DNA of 64,000 bases from an uncultured Chloroflexales bacterium (lineage in GTDB: Bacteria > Chloroflexota > Chloroflexia > Chloroflexales > Chloroflexaceae): NCBI GenBank assembly GCA_937918935.1, contig CAKZSI010000026.1:39594-103593 (forward strand), given 5' to 3'. Made by a program: the position numbers and the translations under genes. The notes under the pieces are model-generated. The model did no database searches. It saw nothing but the letters and a program-made list of their open reading frames with translations, and was not told the DNA's origin. This document shows positions 11,659-20,520 of this stretch, one piece after another; position 1 is the first letter of the stretch, and each line of letters starts with the position of its first letter.

Positions 11659-14600
11659 TCACCGTCCCACGGCAGCGCCTCGATCCATGCGGGGCACATA
11701 CACGACCGGCCGGCGCTCGAAGCGCAGGGCCACATCGCTTACCAACGGCGCGGGCAAAGACAGCGCCAGACTGGAGGCGGTTGTTGTCACGGTCTCGGTC
11801 ATCGTTAGTGTACCCGTGTAAGTATCCCACCAGGTGACGCGGTAGGCCCCGGGGGCGAGATCGGGGATCGTGAGCGTGCCGCTGATGGGCGCGACGGGCA
11901 CGGCGTCCACAACATTGCGCCAGGTGTGACGGCGATTGCTAACCCAGAGGTGACCGCGATAGGCGAGGCGATCAGCCTGCCCCCACGCCCGCAGGTCAGG
12001 GTGCGAGGTGATCGCCCGCGCCTCGGCATAGCGCCCGTTGTTCAAGGGAATGCCGTCCATGAAGTCGCGGTAGGCTTTGAAGTGCCTGTAGAGGTTGTAG
12101 CGGCGGATGTTCTCGGCATCCCAGTACAACTCGTAGAGCCCACCGGCGTTGATCTGTCCCCAGATGAAATTGTGGAGCCAGATCCCGCGCGTATCGCGGC
12201 GCTGGTCATGATGCGCGTCTCCGCGATAGTCGTCTGCGCCGCCGAGGGCCACCTCGCCCCGGGTGACCGGCTTGCGCGGGCCGGACCGGGTTCGCCCGCC
12301 GATCTGCCAGCTATAGGCGGCAGTGAGCAGGGCTGTGTCGTCATTTAACGGGGTGAGATCAAACGATCCATTCAGGTAAACCGGCTGCCCATCGGGCGCG
12401 ATCAGTTCCACCTCATCAATCCAGGCCGCGCCGCCCGTCCCGAACCCATTCTGAAAGTAGATGGCGAGGGTATGGACTCGGTCGTCGTTGATGATGAGGC
12501 GCGTCGAGAGTGGCGCGGGGGCGCCGTCAGCCAGGTAGCGGCTATCAAACACGCGCCAGGGGTAGGTGCCGGCGGGCGCGCTGCACAGGAACTGCTGGCC
12601 GTTCGCGGCGGCCGGTACCACGTTTGAGCGGCCATCTGGCCGGTCCTGATCGAGGATCCACAGCAGGCGCGGACCGGCGAGATCGTTCGGCTGGTCGTAG
12701 CCGCAGACGCCGGTGAAATTCTCGGCACGCATGCGATAGCGGATCACCCATTCGCCTGCGCCACGAATGACCAGGGAGCGGGGCGTGGCGCCGGCGTTAT
12801 TGAACTGTTCTGTTCCGGGAATGCGCACAGCGGAACCCGTGCCGCCGAACACGTAGTCCGGGCGGCTCTCGAAGGCCAGAGGAGCGTCAATCTGCTGCGC
12901 CCAGCCCGCGGCAAGCGCCCCACAACAGGCGTAGGCATGGACATCGGCGTAGTCCACTCCGCTGTAGGCCGGATTGTTCCAGAACTCAGCAATGGGAAAG
13001 CTGTGCCAGGTTGAGGTGGTAACAAGGTGGCGCGAGGGATCATTTGCCCGCATAAAGCGCCCGAAGGCATCCGCCTGGGCGTAGTGGTTGCCGTTATACG
13101 GATCACCCTCGTTGAGCAACTCCCAGGAATGCACCGCGCGCGAGTAGCCCCAGCGGGCGATCAGGTAGCGCCAGAAATACTCGTGATAGCGCCGCACCAC
13201 CGTGTTCGGCGCAGCGTAGAAGCGATCGTTGTCGAGGTCGTAGTACGCGCCAACCAGGCTGCCGTCGGGCGCGATATGGTTGGCGATCCAGTCGTTTTTC
13301 TCCAGGACGACCGGGCGGATGGTCACCCCGGTCCGGGCGGCCTGCTCCAGCACATAGTCCCATTGCCAGGAGGGCGCCTGGTCGAAGTAGCGGTGGTAGG
13401 CAAAGCGGTTCTTCCACAGCACTTCGCTGCCGACGGCTGCGCGGCCGTTCCACTCCTGTACCGAGACCTCGTCCACGAAGACATCGCCGCCGGTGGTATT
13501 CTCCAGGATGAGGTAGAAGTTGTCGAGAAAGAAGTCATTCGCCCCGGTGGTAAACGTGCCCATCACCTCGGTCCAACCCGTGGCGCCGGTGACGAACTCG
13601 ACCAGCCGGGTCGTGTTTTCGGCGGTCGAGGCGGGATCGGCGCATGTCTCGCCCAGCCAGCCTCCGCGCCGGATGGTGAACCCGTAGGGGTAGCGAGCGT
13701 CCCGCGGGCCAGTCACGCCAACCGCGCGCACCCGCGCGCGAACGAGGTAGGTGGTGTTGGGCTTGACGGCGATGTTGTTCGAGAAGCCCTGAAACATGCA
13801 CGGGTTGCGCCGGTTGGACATCGCGGGATCGGCGTAATCCCACAGCCGTAGCGAGAACTGATGATCGGCATAGGCATCGGCATAGCTCAGGCTCGGCGGG
13901 TTGAGGTAGCCGCCCTCGCCAGGCAGATGGTGTGAGTGCCAGGGGTTCCAGGGAGCCATGAAGATGCCGCTGCCGCTCATCCACACCCGCAGGAAGTTGA
14001 CCCGGTAGCGTTCAAAGCGCCGCATGTCGGTATCGACGTGGTAGGTGAAACGATCGCCGTCGAAGCCCGCGCCGTGCCCCGCAGCGATGAACGGCGAGCC
14101 GTCGGAATACTCGAAATAGCCCGGATCGCGCTGGCTGATGCGGATAAAGCCGTGGTTGTGGGACGAGACCGGCGGCGTGACCGTGAACGCGCCAATGTCG
14201 CTGAAGACAACCCCGGAGGCATCCTGGGCACGCAGGCGGTAGTGCCAGACACCGGTCCGTTGCGGCGCAAAGCGCACCTTCCAGACCGGCGCGCCGCGTG
14301 GATACAGCCACTCCGAGCCATTCGCGCAGTCGTTGGCCTCAGTGTCGGCGATGCAGCGACGCTGGTAATCCTGGTACAGAAAACCCGGCTGGATGATCAC
14401 CGTCTTCCAGTTGTCCGGGCTGAACAGAGCGTCCACGCTGATACCGACCCCGGCGGGCACTCCAGCAGGCGGAGCGGGGTCGAAGGGATAGGCTGGATTA
14501 CTGGCTATGGCGCCATTGATATCAAAGGTTAATTCAAACTTGCCGTACTGCTCAACCTGCGCTGCGCCTGCCTGGACATTGACAATGACCAGCCTCCCCT

Positions 14601-14697
14601 GCCCCTGGCCAGTGCCAGCAGCGAGAAGCCGGTCCCGTGGCAGCGCCGCAACGATTATACCGAGGGCCAGCAGTATGATTAACGGATGTCGGCCCAT
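11659..14697 (-). CDS. Secreted DUF5060-type putative glycoside hydrolase
   Basis: 1012 residues. The N-terminus MGRHPLIILLALGIIVAALP reads as a signal peptide, and the start follows AAGGCGGAACC. Residues about 35-170 match the DUF5060 beta-sandwich (KFELTFDING, VRFAPQRTGVWHYRLRAQD). A (beta/alpha)8-like region follows with YFEYSDGSPFIAAGHG and HSWELLNEGDPYNG, whose Glu in NEGD is the likely acid/base. Between and after these are jelly-roll carbohydrate-binding-like inserts (FLDNFYLILENTTGGDVFVDEV; WIDEVELIAPDG). DUF5060 proteins sit beside or on cellulase-like catalytic domains, but the substrate is not deducible. The gene converges on the glucan synthase with 41 bp between stops, so a shared operon is excluded, though both concern glucans or other polysaccharides. 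Confidence 0.8.
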   Translation of the reverse strand: MGRHPLIILLALGIIVAALPRDRLLAAGTGQGQGRLVIVNVQAGAAQVEQYGKFELTFDINGAIASNPAYPFDPAPPAGVPAGVGISVDALFSPDNWKTVIIQPGFLYQDYQRRCIADTEANDCANGSEWLYPRGAPVWKVRFAPQRTGVWHYRLRAQDASGVVFSDIGAFTVTPPVSSHNHGFIRISQRDPGYFEYSDGSPFIAAGHGAGFDGDRFTYHVDTDMRRFERYRVNFLRVWMSGSGIFMAPWNPWHSHHLPGEGGYLNPPSLSYADAYADHQFSLRLWDYADPAMSNRRNPCMFQGFSNNIAVKPNTTYLVRARVRAVGVTGPRDARYPYGFTIRRGGWLGETCADPASTAENTTRLVEFVTGATGWTEVMGTFTTGANDFFLDNFYLILENTTGGDVFVDEVSVQEWNGRAAVGSEVLWKNRFAYHRYFDQAPSWQWDYVLEQAARTGVTIRPVVLEKNDWIANHIAPDGSLVGAYYDLDNDRFYAAPNTVVRRYHEYFWRYLIARWGYSRAVHSWELLNEGDPYNGNHYAQADAFGRFMRANDPSRHLVTTSTWHSFPIAEFWNNPAYSGVDYADVHAYACCGALAAGWAQQIDAPLAFESRPDYVFGGTGSAVRIPGTEQFNNAGATPRSLVIRGAGEWVIRYRMRAENFTGVCGYDQPNDLAGPRLLWILDQDRPDGRSNVVPAAANGQQFLCSAPAGTYPWRVFDSRYLADGAPAPLSTRLIINDDRVHTLAIYFQNGFGTGGAAWIDEVELIAPDGQPVYLNGSFDLTPLNDDTALLTAAYSWQIGGRTRSGPRKPVTRGEVALGGADDYRGDAHHDQRRDTRGIWLHNFIWGQINAGGLYELYWDAENIRRYNLYRHFKAYRDFMDGIPLNNGRYAEARAITSHPDLRAWGQADRLAYRGHLWVSNRRHTWRNVVDAVPVAPISGTLTIPDLAPGAYRVTWWDTYTGTLTMTETVTTTASSLALSLPAPLVSDVALRFERRPVVYVPRMDRGAAVGR

Positions 14698-14763
14698 GGT
14701 TCCGCCTTAATGGGTTTCTGAGCGGGCGCAGCCCTCCCGGAACCTCCCCCCAGCCAGCGGCCT

Positions 14764-14905
14764 GGGGAAACATGGTTGCCCCACCACTTTCGCAGAGACG
14801 TCGCAGGCAACGCCTCTACCCGCCGCAGGCAGGGGCGTGGGGAAACCAGGTTTCCCCACCCGCTTCTCTACCCGCTGGCGGGGCACAGCCCTCCCGGACC
14901 CTCTC
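14764..14905. repeat. Two family A palindromes followed by a family B half-hairpin
   Basis: Cores are at 14764-14782 (imperfect) and 14839-14857 (GGGGAAACCAGGTTTCCCC). In the second copy the arms extend to 11 bp each around a single central base (14837-14859). A CAGCCCTCCCGGACCCTC segment, half of the family B hairpin, follows near 14887. The element fills the gap between the promoter side of the DUF5060 gene and the 3' end of the next gene, so it could act as a terminator for the latter. Confidence 0.75.
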
Positions 14906-14949
14906 GCAGTCCGGACAGGCCCAATGAAGCGACGACGCACGGCGCCTCC

Positions 14950-15522
14950 TTACCGCGCGCGCCGCCTGAACCATAATAGCTCCGCCATCAGGGTCAGGGC
15001 CACGGGCCAGACCCAGCGCAGGTCAGCGGGGAGCGGCGGGGGCGTCGGCTCGTCGGTCGAGTCGAAGGTGACCAGGTAGAACCGCTCGCGATTGGCGAGA
15101 AAGCTCTCGCGGTTCAACTCCACGCCGAGGAGCCGCGCCATCGCGCGGAGCCCTGGACTGTGCTCAAAGCAGTCGTAGGCGGCATCGAGTTCCAGGTCAT
15201 CAGTAACACGACGCCCGCGCGCGTGGCGCACCTCGCCGCCAGGCTGGAGCGTCACCCGCGGGTCGGCCAGCATGTTCTGGTACCAGTCGGGCCGGGCCCC
15301 GTACCCGCTCATCACGTAGATGCGTCCGGCGCAGATGTGGTACTCGATCGCCGTGCGCCGGGTCAACCCGCTGCTGCGGCCGGTGGTGCTTAAAATCATC
15401 ACCAGGTGGCCAATCAGCGGCCCCAGCCCCAGGCGGTAGAGCGTGATTGGCGCGCGGTTGATCGCCCGCCGGAGCGGGCGGTTGGGGTAGGCTGCCCAGG
15501 CGGGCAGCGGTAGTTCCTTCAT
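14950..15522 (-). CDS. Deazaflavin-dependent nitroreductase family (Ddn/F420-type) oxidoreductase
   Basis: 190 residues from MKELPLPAWA, a start supported by AGGAGAGGAACGCCG; the frame is open 29 codons further up without a ribosome site. The core motifs are LVMILSTTGRSSGLTRRTAIEY, then GRIYVMSGYG, PDWYQNMLADPRVTLQ and a C-terminal ERFYLVTF, in the order seen in Ddn-type split-barrel proteins that bind F420H2 (or sometimes FMN). The C-terminus adds a hydrophobic segment (WVWPVALTLMAELLWF), which is unusual and may be a membrane anchor. The substrate and cofactor identity cannot be read from sequence. No F420 biosynthesis gene is nearby. Confidence 0.8.
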   Translation of the reverse strand: MKELPLPAWAAYPNRPLRRAINRAPITLYRLGLGPLIGHLVMILSTTGRSSGLTRRTAIEYHICAGRIYVMSGYGARPDWYQNMLADPRVTLQPGGEVRHARGRRVTDDLELDAAYDCFEHSPGLRAMARLLGVELNRESFLANRERFYLVTFDSTDEPTPPPLPADLRWVWPVALTLMAELLWFRRRAR

Positions 15523-15706
15523 CGGCGTTCCTCTCCTGGCAGTGGCAAGCGGAGGAGCCAGAGGGAGTATACCCTGTGGACAACCACTTGAACGAGAAGA
15601 AACGACCACCGTACCGTGGCGGTATGATCCGCACTTTCACTTTGCACACACCGCAAGATGCGGTACCATGTCAACCAGTGGACCTGTCAGGGAAGGATCA
15701 GGTAGT

Positions 15707-16030
15707 GTGAACAACTCACTCAGTTTTCTAACCGGGCTGGCCGTCGGGGCGGGGCTAACATTCGCCGCCCGGGATCTCGCCCCGGCCCTGGCGCCCCATG
15801 CCCGCACGCTGACCAAGCGCGGGCTAAAACTGGCCGTGCTGGGCTTCGAGCGGGGCCGCGAGGCCCTGGCGCTCACCGCCGAGTCGCTCAGCGATCTGGT
15901 GGCCGAGGTCCAGGCCGAGTTGCAGGCGGAACGGGCCACGCCCCGGCCGGCGCCGGCGAATAATGGCAGCGACCTGCTGGCCGAACTGCTCGCCGACGAG
16001 CAGCCGGCCAATGTAACGCCTGAAGCCTAG
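15707..16030 (+). CDS. DUF5132-type small protein linked to P-type ATPase
   Basis: 107 residues from the GTG at 15707, chosen because GGAAGGA lies 9 bases upstream. An ATG at 15668 in frame is the alternative. The protein opens with a glycine-rich hydrophobic segment (LSFLTGLAVGAGLTFAARDL) and continues as KRGLKLAVLGFERGREALAL with an acidic helical tail (DLVAEVQAELQAE). This pattern is typical of DUF5132 proteins, which are encoded next to HMA_2-containing cation ATPases. The next two genes are an HMA_2 protein and such an ATPase, so the neighbourhood fits. The role is unknown; a single-span membrane accessory is the inference. Confidence 0.65.
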   Translation: MNNSLSFLTGLAVGAGLTFAARDLAPALAPHARTLTKRGLKLAVLGFERGREALALTAESLSDLVAEVQAELQAERATPRPAPANNGSDLLAELLADEQPANVTPEA

Positions 16031-16145
16031 CGCCGCCCCGGGCGACTCGCCTGGAGCCAGCGCGAGGGCGAGGCGTTCCAGATACGCTACGCCCCATTTG
16101 CTCATCGCGGCCAGAGGGGGACGCTATGTTGCCAGACGACCCATT

Positions 16146-16178
16146 TTGGGCCGCAGCGCAGAGGTGAGCGCGGCCCAA
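16146..16178. terminator. Stem-loop between DUF5132 and HMA_2 genes
   Basis: TTGGGCCGC at 16146-16154 pairs perfectly with GCGGCCCAA at 16170-16178, leaving a 15-base loop. No T-run follows, so this may be a processing or pausing hairpin rather than a full intrinsic terminator. Confidence 0.4.
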
Positions 16179-16230
16179 TACACCACACACTGGCTATAAC
16201 ATCCGCAATCAATCGCCCCGGGGGGTCACT

Positions 16231-16707
16231 ATGCTGCCAGTAGCCTTTGTTGCCCACCAGGCTGGCGAGCGGCTGCGCCTGCGCATTCCGGCGCGCAAAG
16301 GTGATGCCGCGTTCTTCGAGCGCGCGGAGCGCGATCTCGCCGTATGCCCTGGAGTGGCCTACGCCGAAGCCAACCCGTTAACCGCCAGCATCCTGCTGCA
16401 CTTCCACGGCGACCTCAACGAACTGGCCAGCGCCGCCAGCACCGGCCATCTGTTCACCCTTGAACCGCCCCGGATGCCGGAGTATTCGGTGCTCGATGTG
16501 GTAGCTGATCGCGTTGATCGCATCGAACACTTCATCCAGCGTCGCTCGCAGGGGGCGCTGGATCTGGAGACGGTCCTGTTCCTGGGGTTGGTCGGCGCGG
16601 GGGTGGTGCAACTGGCCCGCGGCCAGGCGCTTGGCCCGGCCAGCACCCTCCTCGCCAATGCTGCCACCATCCTGGCCTTGCATCGCAATCGCCGCGACCG
16701 CAGGTGA
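16231..16707 (+). CDS. HMA_2 domain protein (heavy-metal-associated-like)
   Basis: 158 residues. The first 75 or so match the HMA_2 pattern: VAFVAHQAGERLRLRIPARKG at the first strand, a helix (AAFFERAERDLAVCPGV) and a strand (ASILLHFHGDLNEL). The metal-binding CxxC of classical HMA domains is absent, as usual for HMA_2. The C-terminal half has a hydrophobic stretch LDLETVLFLGLVGAGVVQLARG, probably one membrane span, and ends in basic NRRDRR. A G-rich site precedes the ATG. The same HMA_2 signature recurs inside the ATPase 175 bp downstream, so the two proteins probably act together in cation handling. Confidence 0.7.
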   Translation: MLPVAFVAHQAGERLRLRIPARKGDAAFFERAERDLAVCPGVAYAEANPLTASILLHFHGDLNELASAASTGHLFTLEPPRMPEYSVLDVVADRVDRIEHFIQRRSQGALDLETVLFLGLVGAGVVQLARGQALGPASTLLANAATILALHRNRRDRR

Positions 16708-16713
16708 TCAAGC

Positions 16714-16833
16714 GGGGAAACCAGGTTGCCCCACACCCCTGCCCAACGGGAGGGTTTGAGAGGCCGCAGGGTAACCAGGTTGCCCTGCCCCCCTGCCTGA
16801 TAGGAGGATCCTGGAGGGCGCAGCCCTCCCAGG
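16714..16833. repeat. Two family A palindromes plus a complete family B hairpin
   Basis: Family A cores are at 16714-16732 and 16769-16785. A family B stem-loop follows at 16810-16833, with CCTGGAGGGC pairing with GCCCTCCCAGG across the loop GCA. This is a clear example of the composite A-A-B arrangement, lying between the HMA_2 gene and the ATPase gene. Confidence 0.75.
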
Positions 16834-16881
16834 AAAACCCTTTTCATATCATTCGTATGCGGCGTAGGTATGTGAGCTTCT

Positions 16882-19800
16882 ATGAGCGTAGCACCATCCC
16901 ACCGGGCAGGCGACTGCGGCATGGCCGAGTTGAGCGTCCTGCTCGAAGAGGTCTTCGCAGGCGGGGGAACAGCGCGCGGTTTGCTGGTGGCGCTGACCAG
17001 CCTGCCCTGTCGCACCATTCCGGGCCACGTCTTCCGCGCCGCCCTTGATCAGTATGGCCTGCGTTCGACGTTCGACACCATTCTCCAGGACCGCGAGGTG
17101 ATCGAGGCGCTGGAGTCGGTGCATCTGCCCGCCAGCGGCGAGACGCGCGCGGTGCTGCTGCGGCTGAGCCGGCCGCTTACGCTGTACCAGCGCATCGGCG
17201 TGGGGCGCATGCGCCTGCACGTTAACCGCGAGTTGCTGCTGTTGATTGACGACCGCGATGAGGTATCCCTGCGCCGGGGCGACATCCGCATGTCCTGGAT
17301 GCGGATGAACGAGGAGGTGCTGGTGCGGCTGCGGCGGGCGCGCGACCGTTCGGGCGCGCCGGTGGATATGCTGGCGGTTTCGGCCGGCCACGTTATCAGT
17401 CAGACCTATCCGCTGGATGTGATCACCCTGCCGCGGCGGGTCGCCCGCGAGCGTGTAGCGATGGAAGCGCCACCGGCGCCGCTGCCGCCGCCTGTTGCAC
17501 CGCCGGCGCCGGTCATCGCCCCCGTAACGGCCCCGGCGGCGGTTCTGCCTGCTTCAGCGGTAAGCCCGCCAGCGGCGGTCGTCACCGTAGTGCATCGCTC
17601 GCCAGGCCGACTGCGCCTGCGTATCGCCCGGCTTTACCGCAACGAGGTCGAGAAGGCGCGCCTCGAACGCGCCCTCCGGGGTCGCGCCGGCATCATCAGC
17701 GTGGTTGCCAGCAGCCTGACGGGGACACTGCTGCTGCGCTTTGCCTCACCGCTCACCCACGAGGAAGTTGAGCGCACCGTCGGGCGCATCCTCAGTGGCG
17801 AAGACGTCGGCGAGGGCGGGCGCCGCCAGCAGGCGCACCACCCCTGGCACGTTTTCGACATCGAGCAAACCGCCACCCTGCTCGACACCTCGCCGGATCG
17901 GGGCCTGAGCGACGCAGTGGCCCTCGAACGGCTGAGCCAGTATGGACCCAACCTCCTGCCTCAGACCGTCAGTCGCTCACCGCTCCAGATTATGCTCGAA
18001 CAGTTCTCCAGCCTGCCCGTGGTGCTGCTGGGCGTCTCGGCGGTGGTGTCAATCGTGACAGGCGGCCTGGTGGATGGGGTGGTGATCCTGGGTGTGGTGG
18101 CCCTGAACGCGGGGATCGGCTTCACTACGGAATACTGGGCCGAGCAGACCATCGCCGGGCTGAACCGCGGCCTGGAACCGCACGCCGTGGTGGTGCGGGA
18201 TGATCAGGAACGCGAGGTGGCGAGCGAAACATTGGCGCCTGGCGACCTGATCATCCTCCGCCGTGGGATGGCTGTGCCCGCCGACGCGCGCCTGATCGTC
18301 GCCGATCACCTCAGTGTAGACGAATCGGCGCTGACCGGCGAGAGTGTGCCGGTCAACAAGGGCGTCGCGCCGCTCGACCAGCGCAACGTGCCCCTGGGGA
18401 GTCGCACCAATATGGTCTACCGTGGCACGGTGGTCACCGGCGGCAGTGGCAGGGGCCTGGTAGTGGCAACTGGGGTCTCCACGGAGATCGGCGAGATCCA
18501 GCGGCTGCTGGGCGAGGCCGAGCAGCCCGAAACGCCCCTGCAGCGCCAGCTCCGCACGCTGAGCGGGCAACTGGTTGCCGGGTCGCTGGTGTTGTGCGGC
18601 GTCGTGTTTGGCATCGGCCTGGTGCGGAACCTGGGCCTTCTGGAGATGTTCAAGACCGTCATCGCCCTGGCCGTGGCCGCCGTGCCCGAAGGCTTGCCCA
18701 CCGTCGCCACCACCACCCTGGCCATCGGCCTGCGCCGCCTCGAACAGCAGGGCGTGCTGGTGCGGCGCCTGGTGGCCGTGGAGACCCTGGGTTCGGTGGA
18801 GTTCCTCTGCCTGGATAAGACCGGCACGATCACCCGCAACGAGATGACCCTGGTGATGGTCATCACGGGCGAGCGGCGCTACGACCACGGCACGGGCGGT
18901 TTCAGCGTCGAGGGTGAGACCCTGCCCCCCGGCGGCAGCCCCGATCTCGAAGAACTGCTGCGGCTGACGGCGCTCTGCAGCGAGGTGCGCCTGGAGCCTG
19001 CCGCGGACGGCCCGCGGCTCGTGGGCACGCCGACGGAGACCGCCCTGGTGCGCGCCGCGCTCGAACAGGGGATCGACGTCGAGGCCCTGCGTGCGCGCTA
19101 CCCCCTGCTGCGGACGCGCCTGCGCAGCGAGGGGCGCGGGTTCATGGATACGCTCCACCAGGACGGCAGCGGCTACCTGCTGGCGGTCAAAGGCAGCCCC
19201 GACCAGGTGCTGGGCCTCTGCGACCGGGTGAGTGAAGCCGGCGTGATGCGCCCGCTGACCGAGGAGGACCGTGAGCGCATTCTGGTAGATAACGAGCGCA
19301 TGGCCGGCCAGGCCCTGCGCGTGCTCGGCGTGGCCTACCTGCCCGACGACGGTGCGCCCGAGGAGCGCCGCAACTTGATCTGGATCGGACTGGCCGGCAT
19401 CGCCGACCCGCCGCGACCAGAGATCCCCGCCCTGGTCGAACAACTGCGCGCGGCGGGGGTGCGCACGATCATGATTACCGGCGACCAGAGCGCCACGGCG
19501 ACAGCAATCGCCCGGCAGATCGGCCTGGGCCACGAAGGGCACCTGGAAAGCCTCGACGCCGCACAACTCGAAACCCTGCCCCCCGACGTGCTGCGCAGCC
19601 TGGCCGAGCGGGTGGACATCTTCTCGCGGGTCAGTCCGGCACACAAACTCTACATCGTGCAGGCCCTGCAACGGGCCGGGCACGTGGTGGCGATGACCGG
19701 CGACGGGATCAACGACGGCCCGGCCTTGCGCGCCGCCGACATTGGCATTGCCATGGGGGTGAGCGGCAGCGACGTGGCCCAGGAGGTCGCCGATATGATT

Positions 19801-20520
19801 GTGCGCGACGACAACCTGGCGACGATCGTCGGGGCCATCGAGCAGGGACGCACGATCTACAGCGACATTAAGAAAGCCGTCCACTTTATTCTCGCCAGCA
19901 ACACGAGCGAAATCGCAATTACGCTGCTGGCCACTGCCGCCGGCACAGGCGAGCCGCTTTCGCCTCTGCAGTTGCTCTGGATTAACCTGGTCACCGATGT
20001 CTTCCCTGAACTGGCGCTGGGGTTGGAACCACCGGAGTGCGACGTGTTGCGCCAACCCCCGCGCGACCCTCGTGCAACCATGTTTAACCGCCGCGATGTT
20101 CGGCGTATCGGGGTGGAGAGCGTCATCCTCACTACCGTCGCCCTCGGCGCCTACGGCTGGGGCCTGGCGCGGTACGGCATGGGGCCGCGCACCAGCACCC
20201 TGACCTTCACCACCCTCACCACCTCGCAGTTGCTCTACGCCATCAGTTGCCGCTCCGAGAAACGCTGGCTCTTCGACCGCAAGCCTTCAGCGGCGAACCC
20301 CTACATGACCTTCGCCGTGGGCGCCGGGTTCGGGCTCCAGGGTATCACCACCCTCCTCCCCGGCCTGCGCCAGGTGCTGGGAACCACCTCCCTCGGCCTG
20401 TCGGACTGGCTGCTGGTGCTGGGGCTGGCCACCACGCCCTACCTTGCCAGTGAATTGATGAAGGCTATTGAACGCCCATGCAGTGTAGACAGGAAAGACG
20501 CAGACAGCCATGGCCAGTGA
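16882..20520 (+). CDS. P2A-like cation-transporting P-type ATPase with N-terminal HMA_2-like domain
   Basis: 1212 residues. Residues 1-175 are an unassigned regulatory region and residues 200-230 a Pro/Ala linker. Residues 233-285 form an HMA_2-like fold (VVHRSPGRLRLRIARLYRN). A cation-ATPase N-domain starts near 327. Catalytic motifs are LTGESVP (TGES at about 485), VAAVPEGLPT in M4 (about 604), DKTGTIT with the phosphorylated Asp645, TGD near 863 and GDGINDGPALRAADIG near 943. M5 SNTSEI and M6 NLVTDVFPEL keep the Asn, Glu, Asn, Thr and Asp that ligate Ca2+ in SERCA-type pumps, and M4 keeps the Glu. This favours Ca2+ (or a similar cation) over a P1B heavy-metal pump. The start at 16882 has a weak ribosome site, and ATG 16921 is an alternative. 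metK overlaps its 3' end. Confidence 0.88.
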   Translation: MSVAPSHRAGDCGMAELSVLLEEVFAGGGTARGLLVALTSLPCRTIPGHVFRAALDQYGLRSTFDTILQDREVIEALESVHLPASGETRAVLLRLSRPLTLYQRIGVGRMRLHVNRELLLLIDDRDEVSLRRGDIRMSWMRMNEEVLVRLRRARDRSGAPVDMLAVSAGHVISQTYPLDVITLPRRVARERVAMEAPPAPLPPPVAPPAPVIAPVTAPAAVLPASAVSPPAAVVTVVHRSPGRLRLRIARLYRNEVEKARLERALRGRAGIISVVASSLTGTLLLRFASPLTHEEVERTVGRILSGEDVGEGGRRQQAHHPWHVFDIEQTATLLDTSPDRGLSDAVALERLSQYGPNLLPQTVSRSPLQIMLEQFSSLPVVLLGVSAVVSIVTGGLVDGVVILGVVALNAGIGFTTEYWAEQTIAGLNRGLEPHAVVVRDDQEREVASETLAPGDLIILRRGMAVPADARLIVADHLSVDESALTGESVPVNKGVAPLDQRNVPLGSRTNMVYRGTVVTGGSGRGLVVATGVSTEIGEIQRLLGEAEQPETPLQRQLRTLSGQLVAGSLVLCGVVFGIGLVRNLGLLEMFKTVIALAVAAVPEGLPTVATTTLAIGLRRLEQQGVLVRRLVAVETLGSVEFLCLDKTGTITRNEMTLVMVITGERRYDHGTGGFSVEGETLPPGGSPDLEELLRLTALCSEVRLEPAADGPRLVGTPTETALVRAALEQGIDVEALRARYPLLRTRLRSEGRGFMDTLHQDGSGYLLAVKGSPDQVLGLCDRVSEAGVMRPLTEEDRERILVDNERMAGQALRVLGVAYLPDDGAPEERRNLIWIGLAGIADPPRPEIPALVEQLRAAGVRTIMITGDQSATATAIARQIGLGHEGHLESLDAAQLETLPPDVLRSLAERVDIFSRVSPAHKLYIVQALQRAGHVVAMTGDGINDGPALRAADIGIAMGVSGSDVAQEVADMIVRDDNLATIVGAIEQGRTIYSDIKKAVHFILASNTSEIAITLLATAAGTGEPLSPLQLLWINLVTDVFPELALGLEPPECDVLRQPPRDPRATMFNRRDVRRIGVESVILTTVALGAYGWGLARYGMGPRTSTLTFTTLTTSQLLYAISCRSEKRWLFDRKPSAANPYMTFAVGAGFGLQGITTLLPGLRQVLGTTSLGLSDWLLVLGLATTPYLASELMKAIERPCSVDRKDADSHGQ

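Noticed and set aside
14950..15609. Upstream-extended version of the Ddn-like protein
   Set aside because: Similarity and the ribosome site AGGAGAGGAACGCCG both point to the start at 15522.
20400..20520. SAM riboswitch upstream of metK
   Set aside because: metK starts inside the ATPase coding sequence, leaving no leader, and no SAM-I/II-like fold is visible.
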